Below are positions 1 to 10,859 of a DNA stretch of 64,000 nt, piece after piece. The notes beneath the pieces were generated by a model. The model had not been told where the DNA came from and did not search any database. It was given only the letters and a program-made list of their open reading frames with translations. A program made the position numbers and the translations under genes. The DNA comes from Paguma larvata (lineage: Eukaryota; Chordata; Mammalia; Carnivora; Viverridae), in the NCBI GenBank assembly GCA_030068075.1, contig CM057828.1:111093699-111157698 (forward strand). Direction: 5' to 3'. Numbering within the stretch: the stretch's first letter is position 1; the number at the start of each line of letters is the position of its first letter.

Positions 1-107
1 CCATTTGGCTGGAAAGATTCTTATGGGACAAACACTGTCATCCAAGGGTGTTGTGTGCAGTAACAACCATCAGAACTTGGACTTGTGAGCTCTGGAAGAG
101 AGATAGG

Positions 108-145
108 CATTTGCTTCTCAGCCTTTTGGCTAAGATCAGGTAAGC
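108..145 (+). pseudogene. U2 snRNA 5'-end fragment
   Basis: About 33 bases match the start of U2 small nuclear RNA with few differences, including GCCTTTTGGCTAAGATCA, the part that contributes to U2/U6 helices. Similarity stops at about base 145, so the branch-point-pairing loop, Sm site and 3' stems are missing. I see no snRNA promoter elements and no poly-A tail. It is a truncated retrocopy or a chance short match, not a working gene. The match length is the main doubt. Confidence 0.5.
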
Positions 146-955
146 TATGGTATCCCCACCTATGACACTCCGATGTCCAAATTCAGACTTTTTGAAAGAC
201 AGTACTCTGGTTGAATCTCAATAACATAATGCAGTTGAAAGACAATGTTGTATACAACAAAGGATTGTGAGCTTTGGAAGTGGACAGACATGGATCCATA
301 ACTTACTCCAGTGTGAACCTGAATAGTCTGACTCTCCAAGTCCTTACCTGAAGAGGTGGTGGTAAGAGTATTTACCGCATGGGTGTGAAGATCAGGTGAG
401 GTGATGCATACAAAGTAACTGACATACGGTACATGTCAGCGTAAAATCATTCTCTACTCTTTTAACATATTAAGGAGTAGAAGAAACCAAGGAAGAGACT
501 GAATGAAAGAGGCAATTGAAAATACCTTCTTTCTGGAATGCAAGGCAATACTGAGTGCTGAAAGGAGATGAAATAAGACAAGCAGGAACAGAGTACAGAG
601 GAGATAACACAATTTTTAGGGTAATTTCCTGAATTTATTATTGCCTTTGATAGAGACCAGTCTTGGCTATGTTCGAATCGAGACCACATCTAGATTTGAT
701 TTGATACAGTGGGTGCAGCCAAGCTTGCTTTCAAGATGAAAAAAAATGGGCCTTTTTATTCTTTATTGGTAAAAGCTATAATTCTGCTCATAATGATAAG
801 AGAATTCTGATGACAAGAGAAGCTTGACAAAGCTTTCAAAGCCAGGTATCCACTATTGATCCTTATGCACTTGAAATCTATTATGAGTTCATGAAAGTGC
901 TCTCAACAAGGTATTGTAGCTTGAGGAAGTGCTGAGATCTTAAAGAATCTACTTA
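146..955. other. No recognised feature
   Basis: Low-copy sequence. Open frames are short and show no recognisable protein similarity. I see no repeat family that I can name. Confidence 0.5.
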
Positions 956-1140
956 TCAAAGGAAGTAAAGAAGGAGGAAGGAGTAAAGAAAGAAGGAAAG
1001 AAGGAAAAAATAAGCAAAGAAGGAAGAAGACCCATTTAATTTGCCCACGGAGAGTTAATGAAGTGGTCAAATGGGAACCAAATGGGAGAAAAGACCCGGA
1101 GGGAGAGAGAAAGGGGAGATGGAAGTGGAGAAGAGGAAGG
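956..1140 (+). repeat. Purine-rich low-complexity tract
   Basis: Irregular GGAA/GAAG/AAAG runs dominate 956-1030, followed by more GA-rich sequence with GGAGAAAAG and GGGAGAGAGA around 1083-1140. Almost all bases on the + strand are purines in the first part. Degenerate microsatellite origin is likely. Confidence 0.7.
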
Positions 1141-1276
1141 TTTTCCTCTGGAACAACTGCAGCCTGGAATTATCAGGGAGTCTTTGAAGCTGGAAGTGGA
1201 CTGCTAAGGGTATCCGCGTGTTTCTAATACATTGTCCTAAGCACAGTGTAATGTAGTGTTTTCCATACTGCGGGGT

Positions 1277-1690
1277 TGTCTTAGTCTGCTAGGGCAACTG
1301 TAGCAAAATACCATAGATGGGGTGGTTAAACAGCAGGAATTTATTTTCTCATTGTTTTGGAGGTTGGAGGTGAGATCAGGTTGCCGGCAGGGGTTGGTAT
1401 CTGGTGAGAGTTTTCTTCCTGACTTGCAGAAGGGTGTCTTCTCACCTTCTAGATGTATGGTCATGTGATCTTTCCTATGTGTGTGTTTGTTGGGTGAGAG
1501 ATGGGGGAGAGATCTCTTCTTCTTGTAAGGCCACCAATCCTATTGAATTAGGGTCCCACTATGATGACCTCATTTAACCTTAATTATCACCTAAGTACCC
1601 TATGTCTGAATACAGTCACATTGGGGGTTAGAGCTTGACATCTGAATTTTGGTGGCGGTGGCGGTGGACACAATTCAGTCCACTGCATGA
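1277..1690 (-). mobile_element. MaLR-type LTR (ERVL-MaLR, MLT1/MST-like)
   Basis: Read on the + strand the block opens with TTAGTCTGCTAGGGCAACTG and continues through a 'gtggttaaacagcaggaattta' region, a 'gatcaggttgccggcagg' region, and a 'tcacattgggggttagag' region, ending near CAGTCCACTGCA. This is the reverse complement of the common mammalian MaLR solo-LTR plan, whose 5' end reads TG..., and whose polyadenylation AATAAA region is here near 1335-1345 in reverse. No internal retroviral region flanks it, so it looks like a solo LTR. Subfamily is uncertain. Confidence 0.7.
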
Positions 1691-1938
1691 ATTATGAAGT
1701 CAATTTAGTGGTTTGCAATGTATATTTACAAAAATTTAAATAGAAAAAAAATATAACAAAGTGCACTATACACAAGGGAGGTAGGTACTGTTTTGCAGGT
1801 TGTGCACTGCACACTTTAAGAATGTCATTTGCATTTTAGTTTATGTGGATGACATCCCCTGTGTTTTTTGTGTACCACCCAAAGTCTGATAAGTAATGAT
1901 AAATGTTATATGAAACCATCATGTATACACATGAGTAT

Positions 1939-1974
<36 letters not shown>

Positions 1975-3690
1975 ACGTGTTGGTGTGTGCTGCAAATGTG
2001 ATTCTTGTTAGGAATCATGGTCAGAAAACTTTGAAACATGTTATGGTGATCATGTCATTTTTTGGTGGCCCAACATTGGAATACCTTTTCTGGTATTGAG
2101 GAACAAATAGAATCCAAAACTGCAGAATCCAAAATGGAAGAAAGTATTCTGGAGCCTCTCTTCCTGGCGTCCAGAGTATGATCTCATTAGCAAGGCTAGC
2201 ACAAGTGGATGTTCCTACCTGAAACTTTGGATGTCGAGGGGCTGAAGCAAGGGCGCAGGGCAGCTGGAGATTACTAGAGTGGCAGGATGGGGTTACATGG
2301 TGGGAGGATGGCCAGTCAAAGGCAGAAAGTGACCAGGACCTGGTAGCAAAGGCGTTGGCAGGAATCTAAGCAGCCTGACCCTGTGGTATGCTCGGCTGCC
2401 TGGCCTCCTCCAGCTGCCAGCTGTTTTTCTGATGCCAAGAGCCATTTGCTATGTTTCCAATAAGTTTTGCATAAATTTACTGGAGTCCATTTTTATCGTT
2501 TGCCACCAAGAACTGTGATCAAAACACCCAGATTTTTCCAGGCAGCTGAAGTTTGGATGTGATTCACCCATTCCCTCAGCCTACATTTTCAAGCCATGGA
2601 AATAATGAAATGCAAATGAAGAAGCAAAGAAATCGAGGAGAAGAGAAATATACATATTCCCTTATTTTTTTCCAAAGCGTTATTTAACAAGCATTGTTTG
2701 GGAAAGGAAAAAGAAGAGAAGTAAGCATTTCCTCTGAATTGCAGCATATGACCATAGAAATTGTGGCCTATGTGGTCAAAACCGCTGTTGTGTGATTTTT
2801 CTGATACCCTATTTTTACTTCTGCGAGGTAGCATTCATTAGTATAAAGCAGTCTTCTCCTGGGGCATTTACTATTTATTTCCTAGCCATGACAATCAAGA
2901 CAATATGCAGCATATATCCACACAACCCTTCCAGAGACCAGAAACTTGTGCCCACTGAGCTGTGCTGACTTTTTTTTTCTAAAGGAAAATATTATCACGC
3001 CTTCCAATTGAGTTTTTTTGATGCTGTTTTATGAAGACAGTGTGTAGAAAAAACAGCAGTTGATAAGACTTTCTCAACAAAGAGCTTATTATTTTCACAC
3101 TTTGAGAAGTAGGTATTCCAATTGGGCATAATATTATTTGGTTACCCTTTCAAGAGGGCCTGTGTTTATGTTTTTACCTGAGTAGAAAAACATCTCATTT
3201 CTCAGACTTAGGAAGTGGTTTCAGCAGTTGGAAAGACCTCAGTCACAGAGTGTGATAAGGCACAGGGGGCAGAACCGGAGGCTCTGACAATACTTGCCCC
3301 AGGCCACCCACTGATGGGAGGAACCCTCCAGAAATGACACCCGTCAGTGGTAAGGGGAAAGCAATGTGAGAATTTGCATCACTCTCACCAGATGAATGAC
3401 AAAGAGGCAAAGAAATCACACAATTTAGTTTTTAGGCGTCATACCGTTTCTTATAAACCCGTTGGCTACCACAAGTTTTTACCTATGAAGTTGGGTGTCG
3501 AAACGCTCAGAAGTTGAGTTAATTTCTAGTTTGTCACAACATCTCCCCCTCCCCGCCTTGTTCTTTTTGTTTTTCTGCATCATTTGAAACTTCTTTTTGT
3601 GCCCCAGCCTTTGTAACCAGCATCACGCTTTTGGGACACACACCTGGTGGGGGCCTCTGCCCTCTTTCTTCTGGCTCTGGGTGACCTGTG
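1691..3690. other. Low-copy sequence with no recognised gene
   Basis: Apart from the TG microsatellite listed separately I recognise no repeat family, RNA gene or credible coding exon here. Short open frames on both strands lack any family resemblance. Confidence 0.5.
1941..1973 (+). repeat. (TG)n microsatellite
   Basis: An uninterrupted GT/TG run of about 16 units, followed by an imperfect GTGCACGTGTTGGTGTGTGC stretch. Alternating purine-pyrimidine of this length can adopt Z-DNA and is usually length-polymorphic. The reverse strand of this run gives a histidine-threonine frame that is not a gene. Confidence 0.95.
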
Positions 3691-3974
3691 ATTCTAATTG
3701 TTTACTTGATGTCTGGACTTCGATTCAGATACCTTCAACCTATCATAACTAAAACTGAAATTATCTTTGGTCCCACATCTGCTTCTCCTCAGCATAGGCC
3801 TCATGTACTTTATCAGTAATTTGCAGTCAATTCCCCCAAGGCTTCAAGGAAGACAACTGACCATCATTTGGGACAGCCCCCTCTTCCTCACCCTACAGCT
3901 CTCCTGTCTCCCTCCAACACATTCTCAGCACCCTTGACAGGGATCTTTAATTTTTTTAATGTTTATTTATTTTT

Positions 3975-4013
<39 letters not shown>

Positions 4014-4500
4014 CTATCAGGGGAGAGGAAGAGAGAGAGGGAGACACAGAATCTGAACACGCTCCAGGTTCTGAGCTGTTAGCACAGAGCCAGAAGTGGG
4101 GCTCAAACCCACTAACCGTGAGATCATGACCTGAGCCGAAGCCGGACGCTTAACCAACAGACCCACCCCTCAACAGTGATCTTAAACATTAATGTGAGAC
4201 ATCCTCCCACAGAAAACTTTTCAAAAGTCTTCCCATGACTCCTAAGGTCCTGTGATAACGTGGCTGACAAGGCCCTGTGTGTCCCCATCCGTGTGTCCAG
4301 GGTCATTGTATGCCATTCTCCTCACTGCCCTCAACACTCCAGCCAGGTAGACCTATTGTCCGCTCTATTTCGGACCCAACGTAAGCTGCTGGTTCTGGCT
4401 TCCAGGCCCCTCTCACCCACCTCGTCATGGCTAACCCTTCCCTCTCTTTCACGGTCTGCTTAGGGCCTTCTCTTACTTCACTCTGAACTTCCCTACAATG
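3690..4500 (+). repeat. L2-like LINE relics split by a SINE
   Basis: The segments 3690-3940 and 4175-4500 have the pyrimidine-rich, unit-like look of ancient LINE2 3' sequence (for example 'cttcccatgactcctaaggtcctgtgataacgtggc' in spirit, and the ACTGAAATTATCTTTGGTCCC region). A CanSINE sits between them. Identification is by eye and divergence is high. Confidence 0.45.
3950..4169 (-). mobile_element. CanSINE (tRNA-Lys-derived)
   Basis: Reverse-orientation SINE: T-rich tail with AATGTTTATTTATTTTTGAG, a long GA run, GACACAGAATCTGAA, then a tRNA-like head ending near ACCCACCCCT. Imperfect target duplications ACAGGGATCTTTA and ACAGTGATCTTAA flank it. Its GA segment contains GAGCTATCAGGGGAGAGG, reused at 5105-5135. 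Confidence 0.93.
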
Positions 4501-4524
4501 CATTCTTTTGTTTTGCAATGTATT

Positions 4525-4691
4525 ATTTCTTTAATGTTTACTATTGATTTATTTTTGGACAGAGAGAGAGAGAGAATCCCAAGAATCCCAGGCTCTGAGC
4601 TGTCAGTGAGGCTAACACAGGGCTCAATCTCATGAATGTGAGATCATGACCTGAGCCCAAATCAAGAGTTGGATGCCACCCACGTGCCCCA
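4525..4691 (-). mobile_element. CanSINE, shortened
   Basis: Reverse SINE with a deleted middle, ending GCCACCCACGTGCCCC. A perfect 10-bp target duplication GCAATGTATT lies at 4515-4524 and 4692-4701, so the boundaries are secure. Confidence 0.93.
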
Positions 4692-5095
4692 GCAATGTAT
4701 TTTTTAATGAAAGCTATAGTTGGGCATCATTAAAGAGTTAAGTTGCTCTTTATGGTTTTTAACGCAAAAAAACCCACCGCTCCTTAACTTCCCCCTTCCA
4801 TTATTTGCTTTCCAGGGGCAATGACCTTCCACATTTCTGATTCTTTTGGTAACATTCACCTCATTTCATTGTGTAACATACGTGCTGCTTCTCTATTTTC
4901 CTGTTATAGGCATTATCTATTGAGTTCTTAATATTCAAGGTGAAGACTTAGTTCTCTTTCACAACTAATCCCTTCCGCATTCTTGGACATTTCCTGTCTC
5001 TCTATTTTTCCAACGTAAGTTGTAACTTCAGGTCAATTACTGTGCAGTTACATTCTTATTCTATTCTGAGCTGCATCATACAGTAAACTAGGCTT

Positions 5096-5158
5096 TTACT
5101 TACTAGAGAGAGCTATCAGGGGAGAGGAAGAGAGACTAGTGCCCTCTCTAGTAAGTAA
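5096..5158. repeat. Hairpin-forming inverted repeat with SINE-derived loop
   Basis: Perfect 15-bp arms TTACTTACTAGAGAG (5096-5110) and CTCTCTAGTAAGTAA (5144-5158) enclose a 33-base loop. Bases 5105-5135 are identical to 4006-4036 inside the upstream SINE. No transposon family or RNA gene explains it. Confidence 0.85.
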
Positions 5159-5296
5159 CTACTCTAGTTAGGCTTTTTGAGGAGTGGGAAAGAGGCTAAT
5201 CATCGATGTACTTATCACTGATTATCCCCATCCTCCATTTGTGTTAATATTGTTCAACGAGATCAAATATATTGGGTATTCTAATACTTTTATCTC

Positions 5297-5494
5297 TTTG
5301 TGTGTGTGAGAGAGAGAAAGAGAGTGAACACCAGCGGGGTGTGGGGAGGGGCAGAGGGAGAAAGAGAATCCAAGCAGGATCTATGCTGTCAGCACAGAGC
5401 CCGATGCGGGTCTTGATCTCAAGAACCGTGAGATCATCACCTGAGCCGAAATCAAGACTCAGACACTTAATCGACTGAGTCACCCAGGCACCCC
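5297..5494 (-). mobile_element. CanSINE
   Basis: Reverse SINE: TG/GA-rich tail side, GGGGAGGGGCAGAGG, CTGTCAGCACAGAGCCCGAT, and tRNA-like head ending GAGTCACCCAGGCACCCC. The A/T tail is reduced. Clear target duplications are not visible. Confidence 0.92.
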
Positions 5495-5559
5495 GATATT
5501 TTAACTTTAAAGCACATCGTTCTCAGAAAAACCTCTTTGAAAACATTGCTCTTATTTCA

Positions 5560-6530
5560 TAGAAAGAATATCTTGTCTTATTTTATTCTAAAGAAATCGA
5601 TGATAGTTTCTTTTTAAAGTTTTCTTCTCTTTTTTTCTTCCTTGACCCTGCCCCAACATTTTTATTGTTGATTAATTTTGCTTTGACTTCTGATTTTCCT
5701 ATGAAAGACTTCTTCAAATGTCTGCTTCTCCTTGGCTGTCTGCTCACAGTTAACAATTGAGAGCTCAGAGCTGATTGATGGTACTGGGCATATGGGCCTG
5801 GTTTTTACCTGTGGGATGCACGATAGCATGATCTGGACATGCTGTTTCATCGGGAAAAACTCGCTGTTGGTATCAGTATTTGTGTTTCTAGATCTTTCAT
5901 TTCGAAATGGATCTTTCCTTTTGCATTGTCTGGTCTGCTGACAGGGTGGTTTAAGTCTGGCTGTCAGCCTCTGGGAGCCAAGGGGAAGGTGGTCAGGGTC
6001 TCAACATTTAGTATGTCTTCCCTTAATCCTTCTTTCTTGAAACCTAAGCATCACCTTAAATTAGGCTTGATCTCCCCCAGCCCAGACACCCTCTGTTCTA
6101 CTCGTTCCAGAGAATAAACCTCCAGTCTTGCACCAGGGAAGTAGGGACAGTCTCAGGAGTAAGGGAGTAGATATGGAGATTTTACTGCTACTGAAACAGA
6201 CTTTTAACCAAATCTCTTGTGTTTAGTTTTTCTGGAAGTATCAGATGATGCTATTTCTTCAGCATTTTGGAGGTCTGCAGTTTATATGAGGTTCTTTCTT
6301 AATTTTCTCCCAATACTGGGTTAGTGTTCAATTTCTTGGTTCTGCAAAGTGTGTTACCATATAACTTTACAGTAGTCCCCCCCTCCTTTTTTTTTTTTCT
6401 TGGTCTCTATGGTTTATGCCTTTAAAATTCTCTTTGCTGTTATAATAGTGGTGCTTCAGGAGAGCATGGAGATGACAACATGTGCTCAGCTCACCATCTT
6501 TAACTGGAAGACATCAAGGCCCTCCTGCAG
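5560..6530 (-). repeat. Possible ancient L1M-derived block
   Basis: T-rich, mildly repetitive sequence that ends with 'cagctcaccatctttaactgg', a phrase typical of old antisense LINE-1 5'-region copies. The rest is too diverged to place by eye. Short frames of 60-92 codons inside it show no family resemblance. Confidence 0.3.
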
Positions 6531-7014
6531 CACAGCTAATCTCTCCATCGTAATTATAATAAAACTCTAGTTATTACTTCTCTTAAGTCCCCCAAAATCT
6601 TTTTACATTAAATATTTTTTTTAAGTGTGTGTAGGTTTTATTTTCTATCAGGTTCACTTCATAACAGTAAGGAGGCATTTGGCGTAAGGTGGAGAACTAC
6701 TGAATCACAGTACGTACAATGTGCTGTATTTATTATCTGTGCTCTTCCACTGGATGATTACCCCTCATGTTAAGCATTGCTGAACACAGAGATAATTCAG
6801 CAAATAATGATTCGTAACAGTTTAATCCACAGCCTGGAATCCTTCTTAATGGCTATAAAAAAGTAAAAGTTCCATATTCCTTCTTCATCATATGCTATCT
6901 GTCCTTGTTTTTATTTTCAATTACATACCAGACAAATGTCACTATCAGATTCTGTGTGCATGGTGTTGGGTTACCCAAATGCACTAAGTACACAAACTCA
7001 GTGTGTAGAGTGTG
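6531..7014. other. No recognised feature
   Basis: AT-rich low-copy sequence with no repeat, RNA gene or coding potential that I can support. Confidence 0.5.
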
Positions 7015-7017
7015 TAG

Positions 7018-7140
7018 CGGTCCACATTGTGGTTAAGAGCCAGGTTTGATAATGGGATAGATGTGGCTTCAGAAATTGACGTAACTCCCTGAGCAAACTT
7101 GGATCATCAGACTCTTACATGGAAAATGAAGATCCACTCA
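7018..7140 (+). repeat. MIR fragment
   Basis: GTGGTTAAGAGCCAGG followed by a diverged 'ctccctgagcaaacttggatcatcagactcttacatggaaaatga' portion matches the order of the tRNA-derived MIR core (gain of 'ggttaagagc', 'gagcaa-ttacttaacc', 'taaaatgg'). Confidence 0.55.
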
Positions 7141-7335
7141 TTCCCTTGTTTGGAGATTTAAGGAGATGTGGTTGGAAAATTTATTCTGGTTCCTTTGGGA
7201 CAGAAGTGCCTCTGGTATATGTATTTTTGTTTAGTCACTACAGAGGTCTGTTCTTCAAAACAAAGATGTAGATTGTTATTTAAGAGTGCATTTGAAAACT
7301 AAATTTGTGGTCAGCTCCGCCTAAACTTCAGGATA

Positions 7336-7875
7336 CCTTTCACAAAGATGACGCCCAAGGCAAAGAAGGAAGCCTCTGCTCCTCTCAAAGCCAAAGCCAA
7401 AACAAACGCTTTGAACGCCAAGAAAGTGGTGCTGAAAGGCATCCATAGTCACAAAAAAGGAAGACCAGTATATCACCTACATTCTGAGGGCCCAAGAGAG
7501 TGTCTCCAAAGGCAGCCCAAATATCCTTGAAAGAGCGCCTCCAGGAGAAACAAGCTTGCCACTATGCCCTCACTGAGTTCTCTGTGACCACAGAGTCAGC
7601 CATGAAGAAAATAGAAGACAACAACACACTTGTGTCCATCGTGGATGCCAAGGCCAACAAACACCTGATCAAATAGGCTGTGTTGAAGCTCTATGACATT
7701 GACGTGGCCAAGGTCAACACCTGCGTCATGCACAATGGAGAAAAGGAGGCATACGTTCAGCTGGCTCCTGACTATGACACTTTGGACACTGCCAACAAAA
7801 TTGGGTTCATCTAGAGTGAGTCCAGCCGGCTAAATCTAAATATACATTTTTTTCACCACAAAAAAAAAAAATAAA
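7336..7875 (+). pseudogene. RPL23A: RPL23A processed pseudogene (full-length retrocopy)
   Basis: This is an intronless copy of the mRNA for ribosomal protein L23a (uL23), a component of the 60S subunit near the exit tunnel. The former start codon is at 7348, initiating [12 protein letters not shown], and the ancestral stop is TAG at 7812-7814, giving about the normal length of 156 codons. The lysine-rich N-terminal extension, [23 protein letters not shown] and [11 protein letters not shown] segments are all readable. It is dead: reading from the start hits TGA at 7528-7530 (an arginine codon in the parent), there are compensating indels just before that, a one-base deletion near 7560, and a TAG at 7674-7676 where the parent has glutamine. 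CCTTTCACAAAG before the ATG looks like the 5'-TOP leader of a ribosomal protein mRNA. A poly-A tail occupies about 7858-7875. Flanking repeats TAAACTTCAGGATA (7322-7335) and TAAATTTCAGGATA (7876-7889) mark LINE-1-driven insertion. Confidence 0.95.
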
Positions 7876-7889
7876 TAAATTTCAGGATA

Positions 7890-8682
7890 GAGTCTAAACT
7901 CCAAATACACATTAAATGTTTATTGGCCCTTCATGTATCCACTAGGCAAGAGTTCTCCAGCTGGTTCCAGAGCTCAGGAGAACCAGAACACAGCAGGGAG
8001 CAAGAGTTTGCTTCAGGTGAGGGGGAAAAAAATGTCCAATTATAGAGCCTTTGGAATAACAGTAATCACAAAACTGAATTTAGACTGTTAGTTTTTTGGG
8101 GGTGGAAGTGAGTTTGGGATGGCTTGGGCATTTCATTTTAAGAAACCAGCAGGAAATGACCGCTAAGGACTGGAAGCAAAGACCAATGATGCAAACAAGG
8201 TCATGCCATTCATAAAGAAGATTCATTATCATTGTAGACTTTCCAGCAATGTCTTTGCTTTGATTGCCCCACCCACCCCGTGGTCTCTTCCTGGAAGATA
8301 CACAGCTTAACTTAGACCTTTCTCATAGGAGACACTATGTCCTATCGGCCTCATTGGAAATGGTAGTTGTACTGTCACCTTAAAACTATCTCCAAGCAAG
8401 CAGATTTTTCTGACTTGTATCTGGGGAAAAGTTAGGTCAAAATAAAAAAAAAAAACTATATATTAAAAGTCACAGCCAAAGATTCTCACCAAGTGAACTG
8501 AATATTTAGCTCTTATTTTAAAAAATAACCAAGACATTTCAAAGGACTCTTATTGGTTAAATCTGCAATATAGGAAATCATTCACTAGAACATACTAAAC
8601 CCTAAGTTGCTTGAAAATGTGCTTGTAGTAGGCATTTGATTGTTTAGAAGTATATTCTAAGTATTTCATGCAAAAGTGATTC
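7890..8682. other. No recognised feature
   Basis: Low-copy AT-rich sequence between the retrocopy and the next SINE. I see no gene or named repeat. Confidence 0.5.
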
Positions 8683-8697
8683 AAGGAAGCATGTCTT

Positions 8698-8923
8698 TTT
8701 TTTTTTTAATTTTTTTAACATTTATTTATTTTTGAGAGACATAGAGACAGAGCATGAGCTGGGGAAGGGCAGAGAGGGAAGAAGACACAGAATCCGAAGC
8801 AGGCTCCAGGCTCTGATGAGCCGTCAGCACAGAGCCCGACGTGGGGCTCGAACTCACAGACAGTGAGATCATGACCTGAGCCGACGTCGGCCGCTTAACC
8901 AACTGAGCCACCCAGGCGCCCCT
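8698..8923 (-). mobile_element. CanSINE with perfect target duplication
   Basis: Complete reverse SINE from T-run to GCCACCCAGGCGCCCC. The 15-bp duplication AAGGAAGCATGTCTT is exact at 8683-8697 and 8924-8938. A short extra 'tgatgagcc' sits in the body. Confidence 0.96.
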
Positions 8924-8938
8924 AAGGAAGCATGTCTT

Positions 8939-9918
8939 AAGTACATAAGTAAAGCAAACATTTTTCTTCCTTTGAGTATACTGAAAAATTAATGCATGCT
9001 TTGTTTTTCTGTGTGCAGAAAGAGCACTTTGTTGAAAAGATGAAACCTGAGTATTTGGGTTGAGATGCCTCAAAGTAGAAGACTCTGATGGGTGGTTTTG
9101 TGAGCTCGCCGGAGTGAAGAAGGCAGGGAGCACCAGCAGGCTTCTCCTCGTATTCCCTGCCCGCAAGCAGAATAGTGGACAAGGTTTCACAGAATGATGG
9201 CAGCACATGTTTTCCCTGAAACTGCAGGAAATGTAAGTTTAATGCTCGTATTTTTTTTTCCTGTGGCCTCTTGAATTTCCTTTATCTATTGCATTTTTTC
9301 TTCCCTCTGCTTCTCAGACAGATTTTGTCCATGTGGCTTTGTGTAATGTCTAACATCCCAATAAACCCATTCCTTCTGGGGGTTGGGTCAGGCCACAGAG
9401 TTTGGGGTGGGGATGGAGCCAAGCTGGAGATGAGTGGTTTTCAGTAATTCAGAATTTCCTATGGGGGCTCTCGTTTTCTCTAGAGCACAGCTCAGCTTCT
9501 CGGACTGAAGTGTATTACCACAGTCTGAATTGCTGGTGTGTCATCCAGAAGATGAGGACTTTAGATTCTCACAAATAATTTGTAGTGAGTTCAGGAGTTG
9601 AAACTGTTTGCTCTCCTTTGGGAAGCGTTGCTCACTGTTAATTTATTCTTTTTGGTAGATTGTTTTTGGTAGGGAGGGAGACACGTAACTTGTATTTGCA
9701 CAATACTTTTTACTTTCCCAGGCTTTATTCTACTTTTGCTGATAGCAACGCATGACCTATATTGGAAAGGGAGTTGTCCTCGAAGTCAGAGTTCGAGACC
9801 TCTTACCGGCAAACATTAGAGAGATTGAGGGGCTGTTCAGAACTTTATTACCTCGTAACATATACACTGTAGTAGTTATCAAGGACCATCTGGAAGTTTA
9901 AAGGACTTTGTACAGGCA
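8939..9918. other. No recognised feature
   Basis: Low-copy sequence. The 160-codon reverse frame ending at 8726 runs through the SINE and is not a gene. No other signal is supportable. Confidence 0.5.
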
Positions 9919-10126
9919 ACACATGGATGGCTTAGTCAGCTAACCATTCATCTTCAGCTCAGGTCATGATCTTGCAGTTCATGAGTTCGAGTCCCGTATT
10001 GGATTCTGTGCTGACAGCTTAAAGCCTGGAGCCTGCTTCGGATTCTGTGTCTCCTTCTCCCTCTGCCCCTCCCTTGCTCACACGCTCTCTCTCAAAAATA
10101 AACATTAAAAAAATAAATAAAAAAAT
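9919..10126 (+). mobile_element. CanSINE
   Basis: Forward SINE: degraded head (ATGGATGGCTTAGTCAGC), GCTCAGGTCATGATCTTGCA, GAGCCTGCTTCGGATTCTGT, CT-rich stretch, then AAAAATAAACATTAAAA tail. Imperfect duplication GGACTTTGTACA / GGCTTTGTACA flanks it. Confidence 0.93.
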
Positions 10127-10245
10127 GGCTTTGTACATTGCAAAACACTATTTATGTATGAGTGCTTATTGCAAACATAGTAGGTGCTTAAAAAATATTG
10201 TTTGTATTATGCAAGCTACCAGCTACCTTCCACATTCACTATTTA

Positions 10246-10410
10246 TTTTTTTTAATGTTTTATTTATTTTTGAGAAGGGGGGAGGGGCAAAGAGAGAAGG
10301 AGACACAGAATTCGAAGCAGGTGCCAGATTCTGAGCTGTTAGCACAGAACTCCACACGGGGCTTGAACTCATGAACTGTGAGATCTTGACCTGAGCCACC
10401 CACGTGCTCC
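10246..10410 (-). mobile_element. CanSINE
   Basis: Reverse SINE from TTTTAATGTTTTATTTATTT to CCACCCACGTGCTCC, with part of the tRNA-like head deleted. TCACTATTT (10237-10245) and TCAGTATTT (10411-10419) are probable target duplications. Confidence 0.92.
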
Positions 10411-10479
10411 TCAGTATTTGTCATTAAAGAGTCACTTGTAATTAATAAGGGCTCTTAGTTTAAATAATTTATCTTCTGG

Positions 10480-10560
10480 TTTGAGCTGGAGCTGGCTGGG
10501 TTTAAACTTCGGCTCTGTCACTTACTACCCCCGTGACCTAGGAAGGTTGCAACCGGGTCT
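10480..10560 (+). repeat. MIR fragment
   Basis: 'GGCTCTGTCACTTACTA' and a following GTGACCTAGGAAGG-type segment are the central part of MIR in forward orientation. Short and diverged. Confidence 0.5.
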
Positions 10561-10639
10561 GTAACAGGGTGAGGTAACCGATGGGAGATCAGAGTTGGCA
10601 GTTTTTTCAACTTGTGAAACCCGAGTATAAAAACCCCAC

Positions 10640-10855
10640 TGAATTCACTGATAAAATGATATATGTGGGATTTACTTCAAAATAACCCAGAGGATGGGGC
10701 AGGGGAAGCAGGTGGGTGAAGAGATAAAGCAAGACTGTCCCTGGATTCAAAACTGCCGAAGCTGAGGGATCAGTACAGGACAGTTTGTCTTATTATTCGC
10801 TCCGATTCTATATAACTTAAAACTATCCCATAACAAGAAGTTAATACGAAGAAAC
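10640..10855 (+). repeat. Old LINE-1 3' end (L1ME-like)
   Basis: 'GATAAAGCAAGACTGTCC' through an 'aaaactatcccataacaagaagttaa' end resembles the 3' terminus of old LINE-1 elements in forward orientation. No coding region remains. Confidence 0.45.
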
Positions 10856-10859
10856 AAAA

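Noticed and set aside
7348..7530. Forward 60-codon frame as a small gene
   Set aside because: It is the first third of the RPL23A retrocopy, ended by a nonsense change; the copy continues with further breaks.
8726..9208. Reverse frame of 160 codons
   Set aside because: About 200 of its bases are a SINE with a defined target duplication; the remainder has no family resemblance.
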